Position numbers and translations under genes: made by a program. Below, piece by piece: positions 25,313 through 33,886 of a stretch of 64,000 bases of DNA. Origin of the DNA: Bacillota bacterium (GTDB lineage: Bacteria > Bacillota > Clostridia > Lachnospirales > Lachnospiraceae). A model generated the notes under the pieces. That model was not told the DNA's origin and did no database searches. It was given only the letters and a program-made list of their open reading frames with translations. How positions within the stretch are numbered: position 1 is the stretch's first letter; each line of letters starts with the position of its first letter. The stretch covers positions 1 through 64,000 of the forward strand of contig JAEZLH010000017.1 of NCBI GenBank assembly GCA_023435895.1. Direction: 5' to 3'.

Positions 25313-28153
25313 ATGGCTGATAAGAAAAATTATATTAAAATCAGAGGTGCAAAAGAAAACAATTTAAAGAATTTAAGTGTGGATATTCCGAGAGATCAGT
25401 TTGTGGTACTTACCGGTTTAAGCGGCTCGGGCAAATCCTCTCTGGCATTTGACACAATTTATGCGGAGGGACAAAGAAGGTATATGGAATCCCTTTCATC
25501 CTATGCTAGACAGTTCCTTGGACAGATGGAAAAGCCTAATGTGGAAAGTATCGAAGGGCTCCCTCCGGCAATCTCGATTGACCAGAAGTCAACTAATCGT
25601 AACCCTCGTTCAACAGTAGGTACAGTTACAGAGATTTATGATTATTATCGTCTGCTGTATGCAAGAATTGGTATTCCTCATTGTCCCCAATGTGGTAAGG
25701 AGATTAAGAAGCAGACCGTTGATCAGATGGTGGATGAAATTATGAATCTTCCACAGGGAACAAAGATTCAACTTTTAGCTCCTGTTGTAAGGGGGCGTAA
25801 GGGTGAACATACAAAGCTCTTTGAACAGGCAAAACGCAGCGGTTATGTGAGAGTTAGAGTGGACGGTAACCTTTATGAGCTGACAGAAGAGATAAAATTA
25901 GAGAAGAATAACAAGCATAATATCGAGATTATTGTAGATCGTCTTGTGATCAAGGAAGGAATTGAGAAGAGATTATCGGATTCCGTTGAGAATGTATTAA
26001 AACTAGCGGAAGGTCTTGTATATGTGGATATTATTGATGGGGAACAGCTGAGTTTTAGTCAGAATTTTGCCTGCCCTGACTGTGGTATCAGTATTGATGA
26101 GATTGAGCCAAGAATCTTCTCGTTCAATAACCCCTTTGGTGCCTGCCCTGAATGTCATGGTTTGGGTATTAAGATGGAGTTTGATGAAGAACTTTTAATT
26201 CCTGATCACTCCAAGAGTCTGATAGACGGTGCGGTTGCTGCACCTGGTTGGCAGTCTGCGGGAGATAAAGGCAGCTATACCAGAAGTGTGTTGGAGGCAC
26301 TGGCGAAGGAATATAAGTTCGATTTGAATACTCCTTTTGAGAAGCTGTCGGATGAGATTAAGCATATGTTCATTCATGGTACTGACGGCAAGTCAGTCAA
26401 GGTGCATTATCAGGGACAACGAGGATATGGTGTTTATGATGTAACCTTTGAAGGGCTTCTTCGTAATATTGAGCGCAGATATCGTGAAACCGGTTCAGAT
26501 TCTGTAAAGCAGGAATACGAAACCTTTATGAGAACCACTCCATGTAAAGAGTGTAATGGCAAGCGTCTTAAGAAAGAGGCTTTGGCTGTGACGGTAGGAG
26601 ATAAAAATATATCGGATGTGACGGAATATTCAATTCGTGAACTTGCCGCATTCATGGGAGGATTACAGTTAACCTCTATGCAAATGAAAATCGGTGAGAT
26701 GGTACTGAAAGAAATTCGTGCAAGAATCAGCTTTCTGTTGGATGTAGGTCTTGATTATCTTACACTTTCAAGAGCAACCGGAACTCTTTCCGGCGGTGAA
26801 TCTCAGAGAATTCGCCTTGCCACACAGATTGGATCTGGCTTGGTAGGTGTAGCATATATCCTAGATGAGCCAAGTATTGGGCTACATCAGAGGGATAACG
26901 ACAAATTACTGAAAACCCTAAATAATCTGAAAAGCCTTGGTAACACCTTAATTGTGGTGGAGCATGACGAAGATACCATGTTTGCTGCGGATTATATTAT
27001 TGATATTGGCCCTGGCGCAGGGGAACATGGTGGAGAAGTAGTAGCCGCAGGAACGGCGAAACAGATTATGAAGGTAAAGAACTCTTCCACAGGAGCATAT
27101 TTGAGCGGAAGAATTAAAGTTCCCGTACCTTCACAACGACGACAACCGACCGGATTTTTATCTATAGTTGGTGCATCGGAGAATAATCTAAAGAATGTGG
27201 ATGTAGACATTCCGTTAGGTATCATGACCTGTATTACCGGTGTATCCGGATCGGGTAAGAGTTCTTTGGTAACAGAGATATTATACAAAAGACTTGCAAG
27301 AGATTTGAATCGTGCAAGATTTATACCCGGTAAGCATGAGAAGATGGTAGGAATTGAACAACTAGACAAGGTAATTAATATAGACCAGTCCCCGATTGGG
27401 CGTACACCAAGATCTAATCCTGCAACCTATACCGGTGTGTTTGATCAAATTCGTGATTTGTTTGCAGCGACACAGGATGCAAAGATGAGAGGTTATTCCA
27501 AGGGACGTTTCAGTTTTAATGTAAAAGGCGGCCGTTGTGAAGCTTGCGGTGGAGATGGGATCATTAAAATCGAGATGAACTTCCTTCCCGACATCTATGT
27601 ACCTTGTGAAGTTTGCGGCGGTAAGCGATATAATAGAGAGACACTCGAAGTTCGATATAAAGGAAAGAATATCTATGAAGTACTTGATATGACTATTGAA
27701 GAAGCAGTTCACTTCTTTGAGAATGTGCCATCCATTAAGCGAAAGATTGAGACACTGTTCGATGTAGGATTGTCCTATTTGAGACTTGGACATCCTTCTA
27801 CTTCACTTTCCGGCGGTGAAGCGCAAAGAATAAAGCTGGCAACGGAATTAAGTAAGAGAAGTACGGGTAAGACCATCTACATTTTGGATGAGCCTACGAC
27901 TGGTTTACATTTTGCTGATGTTCATAAGTTAATTGATATTCTTAAACGTTTCTCAGATAGCGGTAACACGGTTGTGGTAATTGAACATAACCTGGATGTA
28001 ATCAAGACAGCCGATTATATTATTGATATCGGACCGGAGGGTGGAGATAAGGGTGGAACAGTTATCGCTCTTGGAACACCGGAAGAAGTGGCCGCCAATG
28101 AGAAGTCCTATACCGGACATTATGTGAAGAAATACTTGGAGAATCAAGTATAG
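25313..28153 (+). CDS. uvrA: UvrABC system protein A (excinuclease ATPase)
   Basis: A 946-residue damage-recognition ATPase that works as a dimer with UvrB. It has two ABC modules: Walker A GLSGSGKSSL near 34 and GVSGSGKSSL near 643, with signatures LSGGESQRIRLA near 486 and LSGGEAQRIKLA near 826. Zinc-binding knuckles CPDCG...CPECHG (about 251-282) and CEACGGDG...CEVCGGKRY (about 742-770) are intact. The start is ATG 25313 (AGGTGGAGAA upstream). A strong terminator follows. The gap before it (25058-25312) shows no gene. Confidence 0.99.
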   Translation: MADKKNYIKIRGAKENNLKNLSVDIPRDQFVVLTGLSGSGKSSLAFDTIYAEGQRRYMESLSSYARQFLGQMEKPNVESIEGLPPAISIDQKSTNRNPRSTVGTVTEIYDYYRLLYARIGIPHCPQCGKEIKKQTVDQMVDEIMNLPQGTKIQLLAPVVRGRKGEHTKLFEQAKRSGYVRVRVDGNLYELTEEIKLEKNNKHNIEIIVDRLVIKEGIEKRLSDSVENVLKLAEGLVYVDIIDGEQLSFSQNFACPDCGISIDEIEPRIFSFNNPFGACPECHGLGIKMEFDEELLIPDHSKSLIDGAVAAPGWQSAGDKGSYTRSVLEALAKEYKFDLNTPFEKLSDEIKHMFIHGTDGKSVKVHYQGQRGYGVYDVTFEGLLRNIERRYRETGSDSVKQEYETFMRTTPCKECNGKRLKKEALAVTVGDKNISDVTEYSIRELAAFMGGLQLTSMQMKIGEMVLKEIRARISFLLDVGLDYLTLSRATGTLSGGESQRIRLATQIGSGLVGVAYILDEPSIGLHQRDNDKLLKTLNNLKSLGNTLIVVEHDEDTMFAADYIIDIGPGAGEHGGEVVAAGTAKQIMKVKNSSTGAYLSGRIKVPVPSQRRQPTGFLSIVGASENNLKNVDVDIPLGIMTCITGVSGSGKSSLVTEILYKRLARDLNRARFIPGKHEKMVGIEQLDKVINIDQSPIGRTPRSNPATYTGVFDQIRDLFAATQDAKMRGYSKGRFSFNVKGGRCEACGGDGIIKIEMNFLPDIYVPCEVCGGKRYNRETLEVRYKGKNIYEVLDMTIEEAVHFFENVPSIKRKIETLFDVGLSYLRLGHPSTSLSGGEAQRIKLATELSKRSTGKTIYILDEPTTGLHFADVHKLIDILKRFSDSGNTVVVIEHNLDVIKTADYIIDIGPEGGDKGGTVIALGTPEEVAANEKSYTGHYVKKYLENQV

Positions 28154-28215
28154 ATAGACAATTTAATTAAATTCTACAGGAATTAATCTGACGAACAAGG
28201 ATGAATATGACCTGC

Positions 28216-28274
28216 ATGGGCTGTGGCTGAGGGTAATGATAGAAATACCGAATAAGGCAACAGCCCATTTTTTA
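28216..28274 (+). terminator. Terminator after uvrA
   Basis: ATGGGCTGT (28216-28224) pairs with ACAGCCCAT (28260-28268), followed by TTTTTT. It ends transcription of uvrA. Confidence 0.85.
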
Positions 28275-28310
28275 AAAAATCGAGTTAAAGGTTAAAGCCT
28301 ATGGACTAGA

Positions 28311-28500
28311 GACTTTGCTATGAAGCTTTGAGTATATAGGGACTTTAGTGAAAATATTTTGACTCTATAGGGGAGGTTACTACAAAGGTTTGACGATATT
28401 AGGAAGTTTTATGAAAACACTTTGACTCTATACGGGAAGTTACTACAAAAGCTTTAATTATATAGGAAGTGCTACAGCAAACGCTTAGACTATTTGGAGG
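28311..28500. repeat. Degenerate tandem array (about six units of 30-35 bp) abutting a ribosome site
   Basis: Six imperfect copies of a unit resembling TTACTACAAAAGCTTTGACT followed by ATATAGGAAG run from 28311 to 28500. The last copy ends TTTGGAGG, and this GGAGG is the ribosome site of the nucleotidase gene at 28507. Each unit thus ends in a purine-rich ribosome-site-like block. Confidence 0.75.
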
Positions 28501-28506
28501 ACTATT

Positions 28507-29094
28507 ATGGAATACGGATTTTACGCAATGATATCTAGAATGAAACTGATTGAACGATGGGCTCTTATGCGAAATGCCATTTCAGAAAACATATGTGAGC
28601 ATTCACTGGAAGTAAGTGTTCTTGCACATGCGCTTGCAATCATTAGTAACGAACGTCTTGGGAATCATCTTAATGCGGAAAAGGCTGCATTGATTGCAAT
28701 CTACCATGATGCAACGGAGATTATAACCGGGGATATGCCAACACCGATTAAGTATTTTAATGAGAATATACAGGGAGCGTTTAAGGCGGTGGAGCAAGCA
28801 GCAGCTGACAGATTGCTAACCATGCTTCCGGAGGATATACGCAAAAGCTACGAAAGCATATTTAATCCCAAGGAAGAGGAAGCTTTCCTATGGAAGCTGG
28901 TTAAGGCAGCGGATAAGCTTTCTGCTTTAATCAAATGTATTGAAGAGAGAAAAGCAGGAAACACGGAATTTTATAGCGCGGAACATTCCATCCGTGAGAT
29001 TTTGAACTTGATGCAGATGAAGGAAGTGGAGATTTTTATGGAGGAGTTCCTACCTGCATATGAAAAGAATTTAGATGAATTAAACAGGGGGTAA
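28507..29094 (+). CDS. YfbR-like 5'-deoxynucleotidase (HD domain)
   Basis: A 195-residue HD-superfamily phosphohydrolase that would dephosphorylate deoxyribonucleoside 5'-monophosphates. Metal ligands are visible: ENICEHSLEV (His near 33), IYHDATEIITGDMPTPIKYF (HD near 68) and AADKLSALIKCIEE (Asp near 137). The long match to YfbR, including the TGDMPTP loop, makes the assignment firm. ATG 28507 follows GGAGG. It lies beside excision-repair genes and 4 bp ahead of the next gene, so they are probably cotranscribed. Confidence 0.9.
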   Translation: MEYGFYAMISRMKLIERWALMRNAISENICEHSLEVSVLAHALAIISNERLGNHLNAEKAALIAIYHDATEIITGDMPTPIKYFNENIQGAFKAVEQAAADRLLTMLPEDIRKSYESIFNPKEEEAFLWKLVKAADKLSALIKCIEERKAGNTEFYSAEHSIREILNLMQMKEVEIFMEEFLPAYEKNLDELNRG

Positions 29095-29098
29095 GCAT

Positions 29099-29539
29099 AT
29101 GAACAAAGAGTGGATTGATTTCTTGATTACCGCAAAAAGAAATACTTATGCGGCTCATGGTGCAGAAGTATCATCTTCAAGACCGAGCTCACACGACTTG
29201 CAGTATAGACAGGGAGATTTTTTGTACATTGATACTTATCTTGGAGGAGAAGCATTTATTGGGGAAGAAGCAATTTGGGTAAACAACCATCCCGTATGGG
29301 CGATGAACTATAGTGGCAGAGTGCTGGGAGAAGGGTTCTCAGGAGACTTTCTCAAAGAAGCGTTGTATCTTGTGCCAAAGGAAAGTCCATTTCGAGGTCC
29401 AGCGATTTACCGAAAGGGGGAATACAGCTATCATTGTATTGTCAATGGTGATGTAGATTGGTACTGGGGGTATGAAGAGATATTTTTATCGGATACAAAG
29501 GTAATGGAGTGTTTCTTTCATGGAGGAGTCGTGAAATAG
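29099..29539 (+). CDS. DUF5680 domain-containing protein
   Basis: A 146-residue cytoplasmic protein. The pattern FLITAKRNTYAAHG, SSRPSSHDLQYR, YIDTYLGGEAFIGEE, WAMNYSG and PKESPFRGP is that of DUF5680, found alone or fused to XRE-type DNA-binding domains. Here it is alone. AGGGGGT precedes the ATG. Function unknown. It follows the nucleotidase gene closely. Confidence 0.85.
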   Translation: MNKEWIDFLITAKRNTYAAHGAEVSSSRPSSHDLQYRQGDFLYIDTYLGGEAFIGEEAIWVNNHPVWAMNYSGRVLGEGFSGDFLKEALYLVPKESPFRGPAIYRKGEYSYHCIVNGDVDWYWGYEEIFLSDTKVMECFFHGGVVK

Positions 29540-29541
29540 AG

Positions 29542-29664
29542 GTTGATTAAGGTGTAAAAAGGTCCGTTTATACTGTAGCATTAGCAATTTGCACAAAGTC
29601 AAAAGATTCGCTTTATACAGATTGCTAATGAACTTTTTGAAAGACTTTTTGGCTCTTTAATTAA
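29542..29664. mobile_element. MITE-like palindromic repeat
   Basis: Begins TTGATTAAGGTGTAAAAAGG and ends with its complement-like GACTTTTTGGCTCTTTAATTAA. The middle contains CGTTTATACTGTAGCATTAG and TTTGCACAAAG as in the copy at 43955. It lies immediately after the DUF5680 stop codon and could act as a transcript terminator. Confidence 0.8.
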
Positions 29665-29694
29665 GATTAAAAATTTAAATAGGTGGTGAATATC

Positions 29695-30417
29695 ATGGTT
29701 ACAATTGAAGGAAAATGGACGATGGAGGGACTTCGTAATGATGATCCCAATCGAATTAAAAATCATAGGGAATTAACAGATTTTATTAATCAAATAGGTT
29801 TTCTTCCTCTATTTAAAAATGAAATCGATGGGTTTTCTGTAGAGGAGATTACCTCAGCATCTTCTTGGTGGTCAGACCCGCCACAGGAAGATCCCTGGTC
29901 ATGGAGAGAGGTGATTGCTGCTGAAGGAGAAATCGCTTACGGGAAATTATTTAACAATAAGGCGGGCTTTGTATCCAAAGAATGGTACCCTTATTTTGCA
30001 TCCTTTCGCAGGGACGGATATGATTTTGACAGTCGATATGAAGATGGATTAGCCAGTATGCGGGCGAAGAAGATTATAGATGTACTGACGTTGTGCGAGC
30101 AACTTCCATCGAATGAATTAAAGTTGGCGGCAGGCTTTGGCAAGGGCGGAGAGAAGGGATACGAAGGAGCTCTGTCTCAACTGCAGATGCAAACCTATAT
30201 TACGGTTAGAAGCTTTCAAAGAAGACGTAATAAAAAGAATGAAGAATTCGGTTGGCCAGTAGCGATTTATTCACTTTCCGAGAAACTATACGGAGAAGAG
30301 CATGTGCGTAGCGCATATTCGATTGGTTCATCTGAGGCAAAGAAAATAGTAATAGAGCAAATTAAGAGGAGTTTCCCCAGAGCACTTGAAAGTGATCTAT
30401 TAAAGGTAATCCGTTAG
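29695..30417 (+). CDS. AlkZ-related (YcaQ-like) protein
   Basis: A 240-residue protein with the motif series HRELTDFINQIGFLPLF, SVEEITSASSWW, DPWSWREVIA, IAYGKLFNNKAGFVS and RRDGYDFDSRYEDG. I recall this series from proteins annotated as AlkZ-related. AlkZ/YcaQ are winged-helix DNA glycosylases that open interstrand crosslinks; whether this shorter branch keeps that activity is unknown. ATG 29695 is used (AGGTGG 8 nt upstream); GTG 29683 is the alternative. Its neighbourhood with uvrA, uvrB and a nucleotidase fits DNA repair. Confidence 0.65.
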   Translation: MVTIEGKWTMEGLRNDDPNRIKNHRELTDFINQIGFLPLFKNEIDGFSVEEITSASSWWSDPPQEDPWSWREVIAAEGEIAYGKLFNNKAGFVSKEWYPYFASFRRDGYDFDSRYEDGLASMRAKKIIDVLTLCEQLPSNELKLAAGFGKGGEKGYEGALSQLQMQTYITVRSFQRRRNKKNEEFGWPVAIYSLSEKLYGEEHVRSAYSIGSSEAKKIVIEQIKRSFPRALESDLLKVIR

Positions 30418-30504
30418 TTAATCTGGTGATTTTAGTGTTAAAATGTGAAAGCACCATTCTGTTTCTATAAAAATGTCAGACGTTTCTTTTCTAACTATAT
30501 TTTT

Positions 30505-30533
30505 TAAATTATAATATAGTTGCTTGCAAGCAA
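30505..30533 (+). promoter_or_regulatory. -10 box and 14-bp palindrome before the XRE gene
   Basis: A TATAAT-like box lies in AAATTATAATATAG (about 30506-30519), directly followed by the perfect palindrome TTGCTTGCAAGCAA (30520-30533). The palindrome lies between the -10 and the ribosome site, a typical spot for an autoregulatory operator of the XRE protein that follows. Confidence 0.6.
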
Positions 30534-30554
30534 TAGAAAGAAGGAGCAATTATT

Positions 30555-31427
30555 ATGATTGAATTTGGAGAGAAAGTAAAACGGTTTCGTGAAGAAAAGG
30601 GAATGACTCAACAGACTATGGCGGAACAACTCTATGTAACCAGGCAAGCAGTCTCAAGATGGGAGTGCGGAGCAAGATATCCTGATTTGCTTACTACAAA
30701 AAAGATTTCGAAAATACTTGGAGTAACGATTGATGAATTGGTTTCCGGTGAGGAATTACAAAAGAATATGGAAAAGGAACCCGTGTTGGCTCAACCTATA
30801 TCAAATGCAATTCAATCAATGTTATTTACGTTTGCATTTGTTTCATATCTATTAATGTGTATTGTAAGCCTTTATATATTTGCACCATTAATACGATATG
30901 GTGCCCATAGTGATCGAATGACTGTAATCAATATAACAACGGTAATCGGATATTTTGTGAATTTGTTCATTTTGATATTTGGGTTGGTTCTATCCATACG
31001 AAATAGACTATCACCAAGGAGAACGGGCATTATTATGAGCTTGCCATACGCAATTAAGGTGGTTACATTACTGTTTACTTTGATCGTGGTTTCCGCTACG
31101 AATCATAAAATCAATCCACTAAATGGATGGTTGATTATGATTCCATTCCTAAGCGGGGCTTGCATATTGTTTTTCTTCTGGAGTGAAGCAAAAAGATTAC
31201 CCCTTTTTGTGATTTGGTTGATTGCTGGATTTACAATTCTCGAATTGATGATGGAATGGATAACAACTTTACAAGCTATTACAGAGTTAGAGTTCATTGT
31301 GAGAGTAATATTAGGATTAGGGAGAGTGGGTTTGGTACTTCTATTGTTGTATCAGTCTCACGTGTTTAACCAAAAAAGAAAAATTGCATATAAGCAATCG
31401 ATAAGTAAGAAGGAAATAATTCGTTAA
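30555..31427 (+). CDS. XRE-family regulator fused to a membrane domain
   Basis: A 290-residue protein: N-terminal helix-turn-helix (residues about 5-62; FREEKGMTQQTMAEQL, TRQAVSRWECGARYP) followed by about six or seven membrane segments (from about 82 to 275). Such HTH-membrane fusions are frequent in Clostridia and probably sense membrane or small-molecule signals directly. AAGGAGC precedes the ATG. The gene has its own palindrome-marked promoter and a strong terminator, so it is monocistronic. Confidence 0.88.
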   Translation: MIEFGEKVKRFREEKGMTQQTMAEQLYVTRQAVSRWECGARYPDLLTTKKISKILGVTIDELVSGEELQKNMEKEPVLAQPISNAIQSMLFTFAFVSYLLMCIVSLYIFAPLIRYGAHSDRMTVINITTVIGYFVNLFILIFGLVLSIRNRLSPRRTGIIMSLPYAIKVVTLLFTLIVVSATNHKINPLNGWLIMIPFLSGACILFFFWSEAKRLPLFVIWLIAGFTILELMMEWITTLQAITELEFIVRVILGLGRVGLVLLLLYQSHVFNQKRKIAYKQSISKKEIIR

Positions 31428-31482
31428 GCCATTGCTATAGTTTAGAAAATTAGTAGGAGAATAAATTTCCTCTCAGTAGATG

Positions 31483-31532
31483 AAAAGGACTGATGAAGCG
31501 GAGTAAGTTATTACGCTCATCAGTCCTTTTTT
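31483..31532 (+). terminator. Strong terminator
   Basis: AAAAGGACTGATGA (31483-31496) pairs with TCATCAGTCCTTTT (31517-31530) and is followed by TTG; the stem end itself supplies a T run. It ends the XRE-membrane gene. Confidence 0.9.
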
Positions 31533-31542
31533 GTGATTTAAG

Positions 31543-31846
31543 ATTGATTAGGGAGAAAAAATTCTGTTTATACTGTGGCAGTGGCAAATTGAACAAAGCT
31601 AAAAACTTCATGCTTCGATGATAATGCATAAGATGTTCTAATTATCTATTAATTTGAGTTAGACATATCATAAACAGATAACTCGCTATGATAAATCGTT
31701 ACGCTCAGACAAATCTGTTTTATGATATAACACAAATTATTAGATAAAAGAACATCTAACACATTATCATAGGCGCATTCATTCTTTTACTTTATGTAAT
31801 TTGCCTATGGACTCTGTTGAAAGACCCTTTTGACACCTTAATCAAG
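31543..31846. mobile_element. MITE-like palindromic repeat, long form with nested inverted repeat
   Basis: A 304-bp element with ends TTGATTAGGGAGAAAAAA and TTTTGACACCTTAATCAA. The outer arms match the 124-bp copy at 43955. The centre (31632-31757) is a second palindrome: AGATGTTCTAATTATCT... on the left is mirrored by ...AGATAAAAGAACATCT on the right. Parts of this centre also occur in the partial copies at 247-345 and 35690-35791, so the long form may be ancestral. Confidence 0.85.
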
Positions 31847-31872
31847 TTTTGAATTTTGACTAATATAAGTAT

Positions 31873-31901
31873 TTGACAATTTCAACTTTGTATACTAAAA
31901 T
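31873..31901 (+). promoter_or_regulatory. Promoter of the ABC transporter/TetR locus
   Basis: TTGACA (31873-31878), a 17-nt spacer and TAAAAT (31896-31901). It lies about 90 bp before the ATPase gene. Confidence 0.6.
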
Positions 31902-31988
31902 AGAACTATGGATACCGAATTAGTTCTATAAGGTTAATGTTTGTATTCGTACATGGCAAAGAAATATTAATAATAAAGGAGTGGGAGT

Positions 31989-32702
31989 ATGCTTATAGAG
32001 GTAAAGGATGTTGGAATCGCTTTTAAAAAGCAGCAAGTACTTAGTCATATCAACTTATCCATAATGGAGAATGAAATTTTTGGATTGATTGGCCCGTCAG
32101 GAGCAGGTAAAACCACATTAATTCGATTAATCATGGGAGCAATTAGTGCGGACAATGGAAGTATTGAAGTAGCAGGTAATCAAGTTCCAAGTCTTAAGGC
32201 ACTTGATCTAATCGGGTATATGCCCCAGAACGATGCATTATATAATGATATTTCCGGTTTAGATAATTTAATGTTTTTTGGTGGAATGTATCGAATGGAC
32301 AAGAAGGAGCTTGAGAACAGAGCCAATGAGGTATTAAAATTAGTTGAATTAGAGAAAGACAGTAAAAAGAAGGTATTGAACTATTCTGGGGGAATGAAGA
32401 AGAGGTTGTCTCTAGCAGTGGCATTATTACACAGACCACAGGTTCTAATTTTAGATGAACCTACAGTTGGCATTGATCCTATATTACGAATGAAGATTTG
32501 GGAAGAGTTTTATCATCTAAAGGAGCAAGGGAAGACCGTTCTGGTAACAACTCACGTTATGGATGAAGCCATCAAGTGTGATAGGCTGGGGTTGATTTAC
32601 AACGGCGGTTTAATTGATTGTGACAGGGTAGATACCTTGCTTGCAAGAACGCAGAATAATACCATTGAAGAATTATTTCTTATGAAGGGAGAGCAAAGAT
32701 AA
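31989..32702 (+). CDS. ABC transporter ATP-binding protein (ABC-2 type system)
   Basis: A 237-residue nucleotide-binding subunit: Walker A GPSGAGKTT near 35, Q-loop YMPQNDAL, signature YSGGMKKRLSLA near 132, Walker B LILDEPTVGIDP near 150 and switch TTHVMDEA near 186. The SGGMKKR signature and GIDP are typical of drug- or polysaccharide-exporting ABC-2 ATPases. Its stop overlaps the permease start by 1 bp, so the two are coupled. A TetR regulator follows, which suggests drug-induced efflux. Confidence 0.93.
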   Translation: MLIEVKDVGIAFKKQQVLSHINLSIMENEIFGLIGPSGAGKTTLIRLIMGAISADNGSIEVAGNQVPSLKALDLIGYMPQNDALYNDISGLDNLMFFGGMYRMDKKELENRANEVLKLVELEKDSKKKVLNYSGGMKKRLSLAVALLHRPQVLILDEPTVGIDPILRMKIWEEFYHLKEQGKTVLVTTHVMDEAIKCDRLGLIYNGGLIDCDRVDTLLARTQNNTIEELFLMKGEQR

Positions 32703-33718
32703 TGAAGACTTTAACAATAGTAAAAAGAATTATTCGTCAAACAGTGAACGACAAACGTTCTTTAGCATTAATCTTAGTGGTTCCCCTTTTTATATTTACA
32801 TTGATCTATCTTTTGCTTGGAGATTCCGATTATAAGGCGTCCATTGCGCAGTATAATATGCCGGCTCAGCTTGTAGAGAAGCTTGAAGATCAAGACATAA
32901 CAGTAAAAAGTATGGAGTTTGAGGAAGGGCAGAAGGCAGTGAAGGACAAAGAAATCGATGCTCTGCTCTATATGGATAACAAAGATATGGTTCTATATTT
33001 TGAAAGCAGCGATGCAGTAAAGACAGGACTAATCACCAAGGCTCTCCAAGCTGCATTGAAGGAAGTTAATCCTAATGGTGGAATTAGAACGGAGTTTTTA
33101 TATGGTGATCAGGATTCCAACATGTTTAATAGTCTAGGATATGTGTTCCTTGGAGTTATTTCCTTTTTCCTTATCTTTATTATAGCAGGGATCTCTTTTG
33201 TGAGAGAGCGAACGGCTCAAACCATGGAGCGATTAATGATTACACCCGTGAAGCGTTGGCAGGTAGTACTTGGATATACCCTGGGATTTGGAGTTTTTGC
33301 AACTCTTCAAAGTATTATTTTACTTTGTTATCTTAAATGGGTGCTTAAGTTAACCATTGTTGGTTCACTAGCCGGGGCAGGGTTAGTTATGATTTTACTG
33401 TCGATGTCAGCAGTATGTATTGGTGCATTTTGCTCTATTTATGCAAATAATGAGTTTCAGATGATGCAGTTCCTTCCTCTTATCATTATCCCGCAGATTT
33501 TCTTCTCCGGGCTCATCTCACTTGATACACTACCCTACCATTTGGGCTATCTTGCAAAAATCATGCCCGTGTACTATGCATGTAACGCTTTAAATGCTAT
33601 ACTAGTGAAAGGTTTGGGACTTGTGGATGTCCTCCCTCAGATTTTGGCACTATTCGTTTTTATTGCTTTGTTTTTCTCACTTAATATTATTGCACTGAAG
33701 AAGTATCGAAGGATATAA
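32702..33718 (+). CDS. ABC-2 type permease
   Basis: A 338-residue membrane subunit: first membrane helix at about 19-38, a large outside loop to about 145, and five helices in the C-terminal half, with the ABC-2 pattern FVRERTAQTMERLMITPVKRWQVVLGYTLG reduced here to its key blocks RERTAQTMERL and TPVKRWQ. It pairs with the ATPase at 31989. The likely role is efflux of a hydrophobic compound or drug. Confidence 0.92.
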   Translation: MKTLTIVKRIIRQTVNDKRSLALILVVPLFIFTLIYLLLGDSDYKASIAQYNMPAQLVEKLEDQDITVKSMEFEEGQKAVKDKEIDALLYMDNKDMVLYFESSDAVKTGLITKALQAALKEVNPNGGIRTEFLYGDQDSNMFNSLGYVFLGVISFFLIFIIAGISFVRERTAQTMERLMITPVKRWQVVLGYTLGFGVFATLQSIILLCYLKWVLKLTIVGSLAGAGLVMILLSMSAVCIGAFCSIYANNEFQMMQFLPLIIIPQIFFSGLISLDTLPYHLGYLAKIMPVYYACNALNAILVKGLGLVDVLPQILALFVFIALFFSLNIIALKKYRRI

Positions 33719-33743
33719 CAATAGAAAGAGTAATAATAAGAAG

Positions 33744-33856
33744 CAATAGGAAGGACAATAGGAAGGACAATAGGAAGGACAATAGAAGGATACAAGAGAA
33801 AGAAGTATTGGAAATAAAAGAAAAGTATTGGATACAAGAGAAAAGTATTGGGAATA
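33744..33856. repeat. Two short tandem arrays between permease and regulator
   Basis: About four copies of a 12-bp unit CAATAGGAAGGA (33744-33790; the last unit is shorter) are followed by three copies of an AAGTATTGG-A-A/T-A block (33803-33856). The arrays fill most of the gap between the ABC permease and the TetR gene. Such perfect short units can change copy number by slippage. Confidence 0.85.
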
Positions 33857-33886
33857 AGGCTATAGTTAAAAAAGAGGAATGTTAAT

